NCBI GenBank assembly: GCA_025526995.1
Contig: JAHLKG010000005.1
Coordinates: forward strand, 1,488,001 to 1,552,000
Source: Powellomyces hirtus
Taxonomy: Eukaryota > Chytridiomycota > Chytridiomycetes > Spizellomycetales > Powellomycetaceae
Direction of reading: 5' to 3'
Length of the DNA: 64,000 bases
In this document: piece after piece, positions 12,533-24,259 of the stretch
How positions within the stretch are numbered: position 1 is the first letter of the stretch
Layout: the number at the start of each line of letters is the position of its first letter
Position numbers and translations under genes: made by a program
Notes under the pieces: model-generated
The model's database searches: none
Told to the model about the DNA's origin: nothing
Seen by the model: only the letters and a program-made list of their open reading frames with translations

Positions 12533-15500
12533 CTCCAGGGGATCAGCCAGACCAAGATCCTACGGATTTTCTGAATGGCTGGGAGTAGAGATCGGTCCCT
12601 CTCAGCATCAGGGGGGTCACATAATCCTCTCTGAATCTGACATCCCATTGATGACTTGTAATCGGCCACCCAAGAGCCCTCAGGGCAATCCGACTGCGAT
12701 TCGGCGAGCTAATCTTGAAGCTAATCTTAGACCAGGCAAGGCTTCGAGCGCGCCTAGCTGGGTATTCCGTATCAAAATTGGCAATGCACCAATTATAGCC
12801 CTTCTGGATACTGGCTGGAATACCATGGTGATCCAAGATCGAGTTGCAGAAGAACGACAGCTCCAAAGGAAACCCCACAAACATCCTTACAGTGATGACA
12901 CCGCTGGCGCAGGACAGACTATCCGAATTACATCCCTTACAACTCAATCAATAGCGATCTTCAACAACCTCTTGCAAAGCTACACTCCCATTGCATCGTT
13001 CAAGTTCGAGATAGCATCTATCGGGATTCTGGTTATTCTGGGATTACCGTTCTTTGAAGCAATAGGAACTTTCACTTGTGTTACTATTGAACGACCACAT
13101 CACATTACGTTTACATTGAATGATCAACCTTTTGATTGTTCTTTGCTACGATCTCCGCGACACGCTGAGGACCCGGATTCCTTCGTCCGTAAGACTGGAA
13201 CATTTACTGTCCGAGGAGCCGCTAAAAGCGTGAAGCAAGAAAGACAAAAACCTTATCAAGGTATTGCCGCTGTATTGACTAAGCGATTCAATAAACAGCT
13301 ATGACACAATCAGTATCGTGAAGCTTTCGCAATCCACGTACGCCTACAGTAGAGACGGACACATTTGAATCCGCTCATAAATCGTGGCCTACGTTCCTGG
13401 ACTCAGTACTCCGGAAGTTTGAGGAAACTCTCTTTAAAGAAAGTGATGACTTACCTTCCGATCGGGGCGACAATAATTTTCATATTGATGTCGTTCCTGG
13501 ATCGAAACCAGTGTTTCAAACCTTACGCCCATTATCGCAAGATCAACTGACTGAACTTTGGAAGCAACTAGATCATCTGCTTTCTAAAGGATGGATACAA
13601 CATTCCAAATCTCCTTGGGGCACCTCCGTGGTTTTTGCTGTCAAGAAGACTGGCGGGATCCGTGTCTGCTGGGATTATCGCGGATTAAATGCAGTTACAA
13701 TTAAGGACCGTACTCCGCTTCCAAATTTAAAAGAAATGAGAAACCAGCTATTAGGTGCCCGTTTCTACACACTCATCAATTTGAAAGATGCTTACCATCA
13801 GCTACTTATCGCTCCAGAAGACCGTGAGAAAACAGCTATCCGCACGAGTTTTGGGCTTTTTGAATACGTCGTTATGCCCTTTGGTCTATGTAACGCACCC
13901 GGCGCTTTTCAACGACTTATGAATCAAGTCCTTGGTGACCTTTATGATCTCTGTGTCATTTGTTACTTGGACGATATCCTCATCTTCTCGGCCAACTCTA
14001 CAAAGCATTGGGAAGATGTAGCCGGGGTGCTCCAACAATTAGAAAACCATTCCCTTTATGTCAATGCAGCGAAATGCCAATGGGGCCAACCGGAAGTCGA
14101 ATTCTGTGGACACCTTTTTAGTGTCAATGGCATGCATATTGCCAACAGCAAGATTGCAGCTGTTCGAGATTGGCCGATCCCGCAGACTACGAGACACATT
14201 CGACAATTTCTTGGACTGACCAATTACTTCTTGGATTATATCGAACGATATGTCGAAATTGCCGCTCCGCTTTCAGCATTACAAGTCGTCAAAGCCGCCT
14301 TCGAATGGATATCAAAGGAGCAAGATGCTTTTAATGCCCTCAAAGCTGCCGTGACAACGGCTCCAGTTCTAGTCACCTTCATTCCCGACAGTCCGATTTA
14401 TGTTCATACAGATTCCTCAGGATATGCCATTTCGGAATGGCTAGGACAACCTCCTGACGGGAAGCCGCTCCCGATGCCACTACCGATTCATCGTGTGTGA
14501 GCCATGGAGCAACTTCCTAAACTTCGTCCTGTTTTCTTCTTTTCACGGAAAATGAATGGAGCCAAAACTCAATATCCAGTGCACAAGCAAGAGCTCCTAG
14601 CCCTCGTCCGATTCCTTAAGACCAATCGATTTTACCTTATCAATTGACCCTTCATTGCACTCGTCGATCACCGATCGTTAGAACATCTACAAACTCAACC
14701 ACATTTGATCAAACGGGAAGCCAGCTGGTTTGAAACCCTACAGGAGTTTGATTTCTCCATCCAATATTTTCCCGGTCGATTCAATACTATTGCCGATCTC
14801 CTCTCTCGCAGTCCCACTTATGCACCACGTTGCATTGAATGTCAGAAACAGCTAATGATCACAGCTTATATGAATACCAACGAACATCCATTCCCTACTA
14901 CATTCGGACTTGAGGAATGGAAGCGTGAGTTACGTCAAGATGACTATGCAAATCATATTCTTGAAGTACTACAGAAACTCAAGCACGAGTGACCAGTTCA
15001 ATATCGACAATTTGCGATACGACCGGATGGGATCATCACATATGAAGATGAACGTCTCTATGTCCCATACTCGATAAGACCGCATGTACTACGAGAATTC
15101 CATGACGAGCTACCTAATGGAGGACACCAAGGCCCGCTGGCTACCTATGCCAAAATGTTACGCCGCTACTTTTGGCCTAAGATGCAACAAGATATTTGTT
15201 CCTTTGTTCGTACCTGTACCAAATGCCGCTCCTTTTCGCGCCCACAGCGCAATGGCCTTTTACGACCGCTTCCCATACCATCTACTGTCAATCATACTCA
15301 TGCGTTTGATCTCTTCGAGTTACCGCGACCCCGGGAAAGTTCTGAGCACCCATTCATTATCTGCATCGTGGATTACCTATCCAGTTGAACACATCTTGTC
15401 CCCGCGGAAAGCACTCTCTCCACACGTCAATTGATGACGCTTATCTTGAGCCAAGTTTGGAAACATACAGACATACCTGTCCTCGTCATTTCCGATCAAG

Positions 15501-16407
15501 AACCACGATTACTAGTGGACCTTTTCTCTGCCTTGGCTAAGCTGACTGGCGTTCGACATGAGTTTGCCACGGCCCGACATCAACAAACAGACGGCCGAGT
15601 GGAAAGGATGATCCAAGTCACCAAGTCCATTACCCGCAAATACCTTGATTATAGCGGAACAAATTGGCGTGAGTTCCTTCCTCTTGTGGAATTCTGTTTG
15701 AACTCTATGCCGCAACGACACCTTAACGGTCTGGCCCCATTCGAAATTGAGCTAAATCGAATGCCGCGTCCTCCTGGTTGGAATATTAATTCTGAACAAC
15801 TTGCCCGAATGACACCACCAGACCGAGCACTCTCAACTCTATCAAGAATGTGCTGCAGATATACATCTTACGGTTCAACAAGCCCTCCGCAATGAGCAAG
15901 ATTGTTTCGACAATATTCAATCAGGGGCAAATCCCCATCGTCTTTGAAATCGGCAACCTTGTTGATTTCAATCGCGCGCAACTCACCATCAACTTTGCCC
16001 AAGTTAAACCACTCAATCTTACCCCCAAATGGATCGGGCCATTCAGCATTTCAGCCAAAGGACCTCATCCCAATACATATCGCCTAGACCTATCTCATAC
16101 AGTCCTTAAGGCCATTTGGCCCTACTTCCACGTCAACATTCGACGGAAACATGTACCATCTATGCATCCGCTCCGCAATAGAACACCGCCTCCACCAGAA
16201 CCGGTCTTAATCGAGGCAGAGCTTGAATATCCTGTCGAAGCCATACTCAACGAACGAATAACCGGCCAACGCCGTAACCGCCGCCGAATGTTTCTGACCA
16301 AGTACATCGGCTGGCCAGAACCTTCATGGCAACCAGAAGCCAATATCAGAGACACCGAAGCATTCGAAATATGGAGGGTTAACAATCCTCTGCTGAAATT
16401 TAGATAG
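12387..16407 (+). pseudogene. pol: pol of element 1 (protease, RT, RNase H, integrase, chromodomain)
   Basis: The protease has an intact LLDTGWNT motif near 12800. After a frame change around 13310, one frame runs from about 13310 to 15895. It carries RT motifs (LPNLKEMRNQL, LINLKDAYHQL, FGLCNAPGAFQ, CYLDDILIFS), the RNase H motif HTDSSGYA, an integrase H2C2 finger (CTKCRSF) and the D-D-E core (SDQEPR; QQTDGRVERM). It is broken only by TGA at 14498, 14645, 14990 and 15386. Frameshifts near 15850-15950 precede the last part, where a chromodomain is seen (PVEAILNERITGQRR... FLTKYIGWPEPSWQP). Confidence 0.85.
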
Positions 16408-16554
16408 ATGAACAAAGCTTAAGCTCCCTGTTCAAATGGACAAAGCCGCTCAGGAGCCGCTCCCTATCCAGGCTATAAGCCGAACTTCATACCGAACCTG
16501 ACGGGGCTTTGAGTACCAATCTACTCAACGGAGAGATTGAAGCCAGTGTAAGCC

Positions 16555-16640
16555 TAAGTGCTGCTCCAGGAGCTGACACCATATGGGAGCTCGTCCTATG
16601 GCAAGCCAGCAACTGACGCCGCATGGGAGCTCGTCCTGCG
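16555..16640 (+). repeat. short direct repeat upstream of element 1 3' LTR
   Basis: Two copies of a roughly 50 bp unit sharing GCTGACACCATATGGGAGCT / ACTGACGCCGCATGGGAGCT and then CGTCCT, located between pol and the interrupted 3' LTR. The 16 or so bases expected at the start of the 3' LTR do not match the 5' LTR well here, so this end has been altered. Confidence 0.45.
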
Positions 16641-16696
16641 ACTCAGTAACCTCATGCCTCCTGCTCTAAAGCCCAAGAGGCAAAGGCAGGCATATT

Positions 16697-16701
16697 TACA
16701 T
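16697..16701. repeat. target-site duplication of element 2, left copy
   Basis: TACAT precedes element 2 and recurs at 24550-24554 directly after it. Joining the two flanks rebuilds the element 1 LTR sequence GCATATTTACATACATATC, matching the 5' LTR at 10881-10899 apart from one base. Confidence 0.88.
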
Positions 16702-16976
16702 TGTAATAATACTAGGTCCGTTGCCAGAGTCTAGTCTTCTATTCGGGAATTCCCTCTGTCTAATTCTACTGTAAGATCTCTAAGTCTTGAATACGCCCTC
16801 GTCGGAGTATTCCTACTTTTCTTCTGGACCGCGGAGCGGTCCTGGTCACGTGATGGCCATCCGTGGCCATCCCTAAGGCATAGTACCCTGCGGGGTGCTT
16901 ACGCTAGCATCCATCTCGCGCGGGGCCCTCCCCGACGCGTGTCTAGGCTTAGGCTGGTGAGCCACACCTCATTACA
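16702..16976 (-). repeat. 3' LTR of element 2
   Basis: 275 bp, reading in the plus direction from TGTAATAATAC to CTCATTACA. It is near-identical to 24275-24549. It contains an inverted motif GGACCGCGGAGCGGTCC and the palindrome-like GATGGCCATCCGTGGCCATC. Confidence 0.9.
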
Positions 16977-16985
16977 CCCCCCTTA
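16977..16985 (-). promoter_or_regulatory. polypurine tract of element 2
   Basis: On the minus strand TCTAAGGGGGG abuts the 3' LTR start (TGTAATGAGG). This is the position and composition expected for the plus-strand primer. Confidence 0.75.
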
Positions 16986-17392
16986 GATTCGCAACTATCT
17001 CGTAGGCTCAAAGCTCTTCAGCAAGGCAAGGCTTGTCTAAGCCGAACGGCTGCAGGATAACGGATGTGACGTGGCCGTGGGAGGATGAGGCTGGTGAAGC
17101 GGTTCTGGTACAGGTCGCATCACGGTAGTCTCCGGCGGGTAGTCTCCGCCCTTAGTAGGGCGCGATTTCGTCGAAAAGTCTATTTCTCTCTTCGCAAGGG
17201 CCCTAGATGAATCTCGAGTAGCTTTCTCCGTGCGAATCTCGATAAGTAACATCTGCTGCGCTCCGTAGGGGGTGAAACACTAACACCTGGATTTCCGAGT
17301 GTTCCCAGCCAGGTCAAGCCTTCAAAAGGCGCTGCCCGTTGAATTTCCCCCCTCTTGCTCTTCTTTCTCCCGTAGCTCAACGTCCACCCACA

Positions 17393-17436
17393 CACACACA
17401 TACCCGCACACACACACACACATACATACATACATC
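17393..17436. repeat. CA/CATA microsatellite
   Basis: Alternating CACACA and CATACATACATA runs directly upstream of the antisense Cys-rich frame. Confidence 0.8.
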
Positions 17437-17438
17437 CA

Positions 17439-18176
17439 ATGGCCGAGACCGCCAGCAACTCTTCCCCGCCCCCGACATCACCACCACGGGCAAGCGCAGG
17501 CCCACCCAACAACCTCCGAAAGGCGCTGCCAAGCGGGCCCAGCCCGCCCGGGTAAGTAGGAGTCGGTGTCCGTCCCCGGTTGTGACAACTCGTCTCACGT
17601 CACCCATCTTCCCTTGTTATCCGTAGGACCCCTCGGTCCACGAACAATCCACCGCCGAGGGGTCGGTTGGGCTGCCCGCATGTTGGAAGTGCCACCAATT
17701 CTGAAACGGCAAGATGTTCACTTCGGGATGCCACTATCTGGTGTGCCGTCCTTGCATCGTTGCAGAGGCTGATGACACGGTATGTTCACCATCGTGGGAA
17801 TGCGGCTTGATATCTGCCTGACGGTGTGATCCCCTTGTTCCTTACTCCTCAGACCAACGGCCTCCAGGGCCAATTGACATGCGGCGCATCTGGCTGCGGC
17901 CGGGCTTTGTTCTTCGCGGCGATCCCTGCCGGCTGCCAGTATGACGGCTGCGCCCATGTCGGGGCAGACCTCCGCGTGTTCCCATGCAACCACCTCCACT
18001 GCATGGTCCATGTTCGTGCGTAAGTAGTACTCTGCGGCTCACAGCTGGCTTACCTGGCTAACTCAGCTCCCTTCGTAGCAAGATGAACGTCGCCAACTAC
18101 ACACCCCTCCGGTGCGGGTTGGCGACTGGTGCCACGGCAATCGGTGCCAGTTCTCCTTCACCAAGATTGGTTGATT
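17439..18176 (+). pseudogene. Cys-rich spliced frame, antisense to element 2
   Basis: Four blocks can be joined through GT-AG borders (donors at GTAAGTAGG near 17552, GTATGTTC near 17780, GTAAGTAG near 18021; acceptors CCGTAG, CCTCAG, CGTAG). In the frame kept across the last three blocks the product is Cys/His-patterned like a RING or treble-clef finger: CWKCHQF, GCHYLVCRPC, LTCGASGCGRAL, GCQYDGCAHVGADL, FPCNHLHCMVHV. A TGA follows CHQF, and the ATG at 17439 is not in this frame, so the start is unclear and the gene is probably dead or mis-modelled. An AATAAA follows at about 18262. Introns opposite to the element's own transcript would survive retrotransposition, so an antisense cargo gene is plausible. 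Function unknown. Confidence 0.38.
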
Positions 18177-18369
18177 AGTCCTTTCCCCCCCCCCTTTATT
18201 TCATGTACATACTTTTGTTTGCTGTCTGTCGCTGCCTCCGGGCCTGGCCTTCGGGCCGTAATAAATTCAGTACCCAAATCTCATCACTGTATTTTTCCTC
18301 TCATTGCTGTGCTTCTTCAAGCTCTGTGGTAATTTGTATGTGCCCGCTGTGTCCAATATCACTCGGCTT

Positions 18370-19120
18370 CCTTCCGGCTATGGTGCTCATGGTCGATGCC
18401 CTGCAGCACCCTTCCCCGCTGGGGAAGACCACCCGGCGGTCCCTCGGCCATCGTCCAATGATGCCGGCATCTCACCTAGTGAGGTCTACTGCTTTGCAGT
18501 CTTCGGCTCATTGCCCAGCGATCCCGGCATCTCGCCCAGCGAGGTATGTCGCCCAGCGACCTTTGGCCCCTCGTCAAACAATGTCGGTATCTTGGCCGAA
18601 GCCCTTCTCTTCCCCTTCGCGTGGATATGTACTACGGCCATGGTCCCCGCGTGTCTCGAGGTACGCTGCCATGCAAATCTGGTGCCGGTCACCTTGCATT
18701 GGCCAGTCGGTCGATGCCCAGCATCACCCTTCTCACCCAGTGAGGTATGCCGCCCAGCGGCCTTCGGCCCATCGTCAAACAATGCCGGAATCTTGGCCGA
18801 AGCCCTTCTCTTCCCCTTTGCGTGGGTATGTACTACGGCCATGGTCCTCGCGGGTCTCGAGGTACGCTGCCATGCAAATCTGGTGCCGTCACCTTGCATC
18901 GGCCAGCCGTCGGCTCATCGCCCGGCGATCCCGGCATCTCACCCAGTGAGGTATGCTGCCCAGCAGCCTTTGGCCCATCGTCCAACGATGCGGGCATCTT
19001 GCCCAGCGAGGTATGCTGCCTTGCAGCCTTCGGCCATTGTCCAACGATGCCGGCATCTCGCCTAGCGAGGTATGCTGCCCAGCAGCCTTCGGCCATCATC
19101 CAACGATGCCGGGACCTCGC
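18370..19120. repeat. GC-rich tandem repeats in the 3' region of element 2
   Basis: Two nested periods. A unit of roughly 50-60 bp built on CCCAGCGAGGTATGCTGCC, GCAGCCTTCGGCC and CAACGATGCCGGCATCTCGC recurs many times. A unit of about 200 bp (18590-18910) is duplicated, each copy holding GGCCGAAGCCCTTCTCTTCC, TACTACGGCCATGG and CATGCAAATCTGGTGCCG. All frames stay open across parts of it, which is typical of repeat DNA. Confidence 0.85.
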
Positions 19121-19181
19121 ACTATAATGTCCTCTACCTCAAGTAGCATATCTCTTGTTAATTTACGGTACAGCTCGCCAT

Positions 19182-22100
19182 CTAGGTTCTCTTACGTCGC
19201 CTGGCTGCTAGCCTTTGGCCGCGGTCCTCTCCGGGGTGCTCCCTGAGCCATTCTTCCAGTGCGGTCGTTCCCTTCACGTGTGCGTAGGGCTCCCACGTGT
19301 TCTGGGTGTTGTCGTAACCTGTCCATTTGACTAAGAACTGCTTGGTGTTCCTGTGCCATCTTGCATTTAGGATCTTGTCCACTCGGTAGGTTTCCTGACC
19401 GTCCTCGTCCTTCTCGGGCTCCGGCGGAGCGGTGACCTGTCTGTACAGTGTACCGCCCGGGTCATGGTAACGTCTCAGAATGCTGACGTGAAAGACTGGG
19501 TGCAACCCGGTGAACTCCTTGGGTAGTTCGAGCTCGTAGGTGTCAGGATGTGTGCCCTTGTTGCGTACTGTGATTGGCCCAATCCATTGCTCAGCTAGCT
19601 TTTTGTTCCTTGTGGTGACGCTGGTGATCGCAATACCCTCTCGATGGAGTAAGACCTTGTCACCCTCTCGGTATGCTTCCGTGTGCTTTTTGCGATCATA
19701 GTACTTTGCCTGCTGGACCTGTGCTTTCTGGAGCCCTTGCTGCACGATGCGGCTCACGTCGGCGGATTCCTTAATTCGTCTCTCCACGGCGGTTCGTGCT
19801 GATTGCCGTATCATCTCCCCGGGATTAGATGCTACCCATTGGTTCGGTACCCGGGGAATGCGGCCTAGGTCAATCTCGAAAGGAGACAGTCCCGTCGATG
19901 TCTGCAGTGTTCGGTTGTAATTGTACTCAAGTGTGGGGAGTAAGCTCTTCCAGTTGGAGCCGGCATAGTCAAGGAAAGGGCCCATGATCCCCTTGACTGT
20001 CTTGATGGCGTTCTCCGCCTTGCTGCCGGTCTGTTGGTGTCGTGCCGACGAGAGTTCCTGCTTGACGTCGAGTGCCTGCATGAGGTACTGCCAGAATTCT
20101 GATAGCCACTTGGGGTTCCGATCACTCACGTTGGTGTGGGGCAACCCCGTATGGCAAAATGCCTGTTCCAGAAAGAGTTGAGCCGTCTCCTGAGCTGTAG
20201 CACGTGTGCTAGTAGGTAGGAGTATCACGCGGCATGAAAGGTAGTCAACAATGAGGAGTACGGCGTCCGCCATCTTGGTCAGTCTCTCGCCGGTGTCTTG
20301 CAAAGGGTTCTTCGTCACATCGGGCTCTACCCGAGGTTCCCCCCCTTAGAGCCTGATATGGGGAAGAAGACATCCATGTTGATTTGTTGCCAACGAGCGT
20401 CGGGGATTGGTAAACTGCGGAGGAAACCAATCGGTGCAGCGCGCTTGTGACGTTGGCAGGTAGGGCAGGTGCGGACATATTGGTACACATCACGCTCCAT
20501 GTGGGGCCAATAGTACGACTCCAGAAGTTTGGCGAGCGTCCGTTGGACGCCGGAGTGACCACTGTTTGTGAGGGAGTTGTGATGAATCTGAAGGAGTGGC
20601 CCCCGTAAGCTGTCGGGGACGTACCGACGGCTGTGGTACATCAAGAATCAGTGCGGAGGGGAGTGCATCGTCCAGAAGCGGCGCGCATGGCCGGACAGGT
20701 TCTCCTGTGGACTGTTGATAGTTAGTAAGATGTTTTGGCCGAAATCATCGGATGCGAGCGCTCGGGTCCATTCCGCATCGGTTGGCATGTGCATCGTGAC
20801 GGTCTTCTCCATGTGCACAATGGTGGTGACCACGTCGATCCTGGCCTGGCAGGTCGCACACTTGGGGGCGTAAGTCGGGTCGCGACTTAGGAAGTTGGCG
20901 ATCGAGTTCCATGAGCCGGAGAGGTATTCCACTGAGAAATCGAACTGTTGGAGGAACTCGACCCAGCTCGCTTGGCGACGTGACAGGTGGGGTTGTTCCT
21001 GAAGGTAGATCAGGGATTTGTGGTCGACAAAAGCACGAAAGGGGCAGCCAATGAGGTAATGGCAGTTGACGTGTATGGATTTGACCAGTCCCAGCAGTTC
21101 TTGTTCATGTATGGGATATCGGGTCTCGGCTGGTTGCATCTTGCGGGAGTAGTATGTCACCGGGCAAAGTTGCGGAAGGTTAGCTAAGCCTGATTTGGTG
21201 GTAGGTAGTGGATGAGGGTATGGGAAATCCCCTGCGGCCGGCTGTGCCAGCCATCCACCATAGGCGTAGCCCGATGCGTCTGTAAACAAGTAGGTGTCAA
21301 GCGCCGGGTTGAAATACGCTAGGGTAGGTGCCGAAGAGCATATTTCCTTTAAGCGATTGAATGCCTTGTCCTCCTCGTTGCCCCATTGCCATGGGCGATT
21401 GCCGGATTGTAGGTTTGTTAACGGTAGGGTGATCTGTGCATACTCGGGGATGTATTCTTTGACGTAGTTGACGAGGCCCATGAAGCTGAGGAGTTCCAGT
21501 GAGTTGGTCAGACAAGGTCGTTCCCGGACCGCGGTCACCTTGGAGGGGGCGATACTCAAGCCATCCTTGCCGACTCGGTGGCCGCAGAACTCGACTTCGT
21601 CAACCGCCCATTGACATTTGCTGGGTTTGACGTGGAGGAGATGTTTCACCAGGGTCTTGAGGACCTCATCGACGTGCTGAATGTGCGAACTCATGTCGGT
21701 GCTGAATATGAGAATATCATCGAGGTATGAGATCACGTAGGCATCGTACTTGTCGCCCAAGAGTTTGTTGGATAGTTGCTGGAATGTAGCAGGTGCATTA
21801 GTTAAGCCAAAAGGTAGAACATTGTTGTCGATCGCGGTGAATACCCGCATGTTGACAAGCCTGTCGCGCAGCTCCGAGAGGTTCGGAAGTGGCGTGGCAT
21901 CCTTGTGGGTCATCTTGTTCAGTGCCCGGTAGTCAATGCAGCAGCGTAAGCCACCATCCTTCTTTGGGGCAAATAGGACGGGTGCACTCCACGGACTGCG
22001 AGAGTGTGAGATCCAACCCTTGTCCATTAAACGCTGCATCTGCTGGCCGAGCTCGTCCAATTTGTCAGGGCTCAAATGCCAGAGTGGCTGCATCACGGGC

Positions 22101-23026
22101 TTTGAGCTGGGTTTGAGCTGAATGGTGAAATTGTCCTCGCCTCGATCCGGAGGCATGCTTGACTGCTCGGTGAATAGTGTCGTGACATATTTCTCTAGGG
22201 TCGGTCGGAGTGGATGGTCGGCCGCCAGCGCCTCTAGCTGGTCCTCTTGATCTGCCGTCTTGGCTTCGGTGTTGGTGTGGGGTCGTTCCTCCAAGATTGC
22301 CCTTTTCTTGGCATCGACCGTCCGTACGAATTGAGCCTCTACGACTGGAATCGGATCTACGATGTGTACCTCGAAGACTCCAGTGATCTCGCCCTTCTTC
22401 ATCAAGCGTTTCCATTGCTTGGCCATGTAGATTCCCTCTGCATTGAGTGCTGGCTTCGCCAGCTGGAATCTGCGGGGCCGTATCTCTCGTGGGGAGAGCA
22501 GGCGGGTGGCACACGCGGACGGTGCTTCCCAATGGCGATTAGTCGATTTGGCTCGAAGGCTGAGGGTCTGACCGTTGTGGTAGAACGTCATCGTTGGGAA
22601 GCCTTCTTGGTCGAAGAGCCCTCAGACATCCAATCCCAATATGAATGGCAAGCCCAGTATGACATCGACCCTGATCGGCATGACCACGAATGGTACAGTA
22701 TCCTCCCAGTAGGTGATCTTCTCCTCGGTGAACACCGAGAGGTCCCCACAGGTCATTTTCATTGCCCCGTAGTTTCCCGCTCTGTTGCTCCATCTGACTT
22801 CCAGCAGAGTTGGAGAGGTGTAGGTCCGGAGGCCGTGTTTGGTGGCCCAAGTGTCGCTGATGATCAGGGTGTTACATCCGGTATTGATTAGGATGCGGGC
22901 AAAGTGCCCTTGTACCTTCCCGTGGACCACGAATGTCTTCCTGTGAATGCGGGGTCCCAGTCTGTCCGTGGGGATCTTGTCTTGCATCCGGGGTTGGGGT
23001 ACTGAGATGGTGCAAGCGTTCAGCAC
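19182..23026 (-). pseudogene. pol: pol of element 2 (protease, RT, RNase H, integrase, chromodomain)
   Basis: It overlaps the gag end by a few bases in another frame. The protease region (23026-22622) has ILINTGCNT where DTG or DSG is expected, so the catalytic Asp reads Asn. RT-RNase H (22591-20648) shows LPNLSELRDRL, FGLTNAPATFQ, SYLDDILIFS and FTDASGYAYGGW. The integrase finger (20644-20327) has HHNSLTNSGHSG and CPTCQRH; the core (20318-19182) has SDRNPKW and QQTGSKAENA. It ends with a chromodomain (YRVDKILNARWHRNTKQFLVKWTGY) and a basic tail. Two TGA codons and one frameshift interrupt it. At 2% LTR divergence this copy is decayed but its relatives may be active. Confidence 0.87.
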
Positions 23027-24246
23027 CCGGGGCGAAAATCCAAGCTCTTGACTGAGCCCCCGTCGCTGACCGCATCGTTCTTGGACTCTTCGGTGATCTC
23101 TACAGGGGCGGCGAACGTCTTATGCTCGCCGGTCTTACCTTTACCTGCTGAGCACCCACAGGCGTAGTGCCCCTTGCCTCCACAATTGAAGCATTCGTTG
23201 CGCTCACGGGGCTTGTTGTAGATGGTGCGCTCACAGTGTGAAATCCCTTGGTAGTTGTCCATACCGCGTGTGGGGCGGCCTGAGCCGTAGGGCGTGTGGC
23301 GCCCCCGTTCTCGCACTTGATGGTTTCCTCGGTGTACCTGAGCCAGCTGGACTGCGGCGTACTGATGTCTTCTCCCGTCAGAGGTCACCCGCGCGAGGTC
23401 ATCCGCATAGCCTCGAATCTTGTAGCATAACAGGGCTTCGTTCTGTAGCTCGGTGATCGGGATCTTGGCGCCATTATTTCTCATGATCGCGGCGTAGCAG
23501 TGGTCTCGAATGCGCTGGCCGACATGGTTGGTTGAGAATCCGGTCAAGAAGTAGTCACGCTCTTGCCTTGAGGTAAGTCGCTCCTTGTCGTCGAGCGTTG
23601 CGATCTGGGCCCAAAGGGTATTGAACTTGGCGATGTACTCTGATATGCTATTAGTGAAAACCAGCCGCTTCATCTTTGCCTCCGCGGTGTTTCGTAGGTT
23701 GGCGGGATAGAAGCGGGTGCAGAGGATCCTCGTGAACTCTTCCAATGTCGTGGGCAGGTCGTTGGCATCCCTGAGCATTTGCCACCACTCGTCGGCGGTC
23801 TCCTTGAGGTACCCTGAGATGTGATCGACGTCCCGGTGGTCTGTCCTGAAGTCGGTTGCCTCAAGGTAGCGTGTATGGACCTTCAAAAACTCGTTGACCT
23901 TAGACACCATTTCTTCGCTGTTTCCTTTGCCGTCAAAGTGTGTCAGCTGCTTGCAAAGGTTCTCGCGGCGTTCCTTTTCAGCTTGCATTCGTGCTCGGTT
24001 TTCTTCCGCCAGGATAATGTCGTCGTGTGGTGTTGCAGCCGTCGGTTGGGCTTGAGCTGGGATCCTCAAAAGGAGAGCAGCGAAACGTGCTTCTCCCATT
24101 GCGATCTGCTCCTGCAGTAGCCGTTGGGTCTCCGCCAATTGTGCAGCCAACATTATGACGGGGTTGTCGGTCGGTGTGTCGACTTCGGGTTCTCCTACTG
24201 CCGGGCTTTCTCCTGCCATTGGGCTGTTCCTGGTGCTACGTGCCAT
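23020..24246 (-). CDS. gag: gag of element 2
   Basis: An intact frame of 408 codons starting 28 bases past the primer-binding site. It has an acidic Pro-rich start, a helical stretch with heptad-like Leu/Gln (QLAETQRLLQEQIAM), then the conserved gypsy capsid core (ETADEWWQMLRDANDLPTTL; RFYPANLRNTAEAKM; SISEYIAKFNTLWAQI). An Arg-rich nucleocapsid with one CCHC knuckle follows (CFNCGGKGHYACGC). It is the only retroelement frame in the window that looks fully open. Confidence 0.85.
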   Translation of the reverse strand: MARSTRNSPMAGESPAVGEPEVDTPTDNPVIMLAAQLAETQRLLQEQIAMGEARFAALLLRIPAQAQPTAATPHDDIILAEENRARMQAEKERRENLCKQLTHFDGKGNSEEMVSKVNEFLKVHTRYLEATDFRTDHRDVDHISGYLKETADEWWQMLRDANDLPTTLEEFTRILCTRFYPANLRNTAEAKMKRLVFTNSISEYIAKFNTLWAQIATLDDKERLTSRQERDYFLTGFSTNHVGQRIRDHCYAAIMRNNGAKIPITELQNEALLCYKIRGYADDLARVTSDGRRHQYAAVQLAQVHRGNHQVRERGRHTPYGSGRPTRGMDNYQGISHCERTIYNKPRERNECFNCGGKGHYACGCSAGKGKTGEHKTFAAPVEITEESKNDAVSDGGSVKSLDFRPGC

Positions 24247-24259
24247 TGTTGTCGTCTAC

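Noticed and set aside
16930..16976. CRISPR-like or phage-type repeat arrays
   Set aside because: No array of regularly spaced identical repeats with unique spacers occurs anywhere in the window; repeats are LTRs, tandem units or simple sequence.
18203..19065. Overlapping long plus- and minus-strand frames in the inner element
   Set aside because: They lie in tandem GC-rich repeats and show only repeated peptides with no domain.
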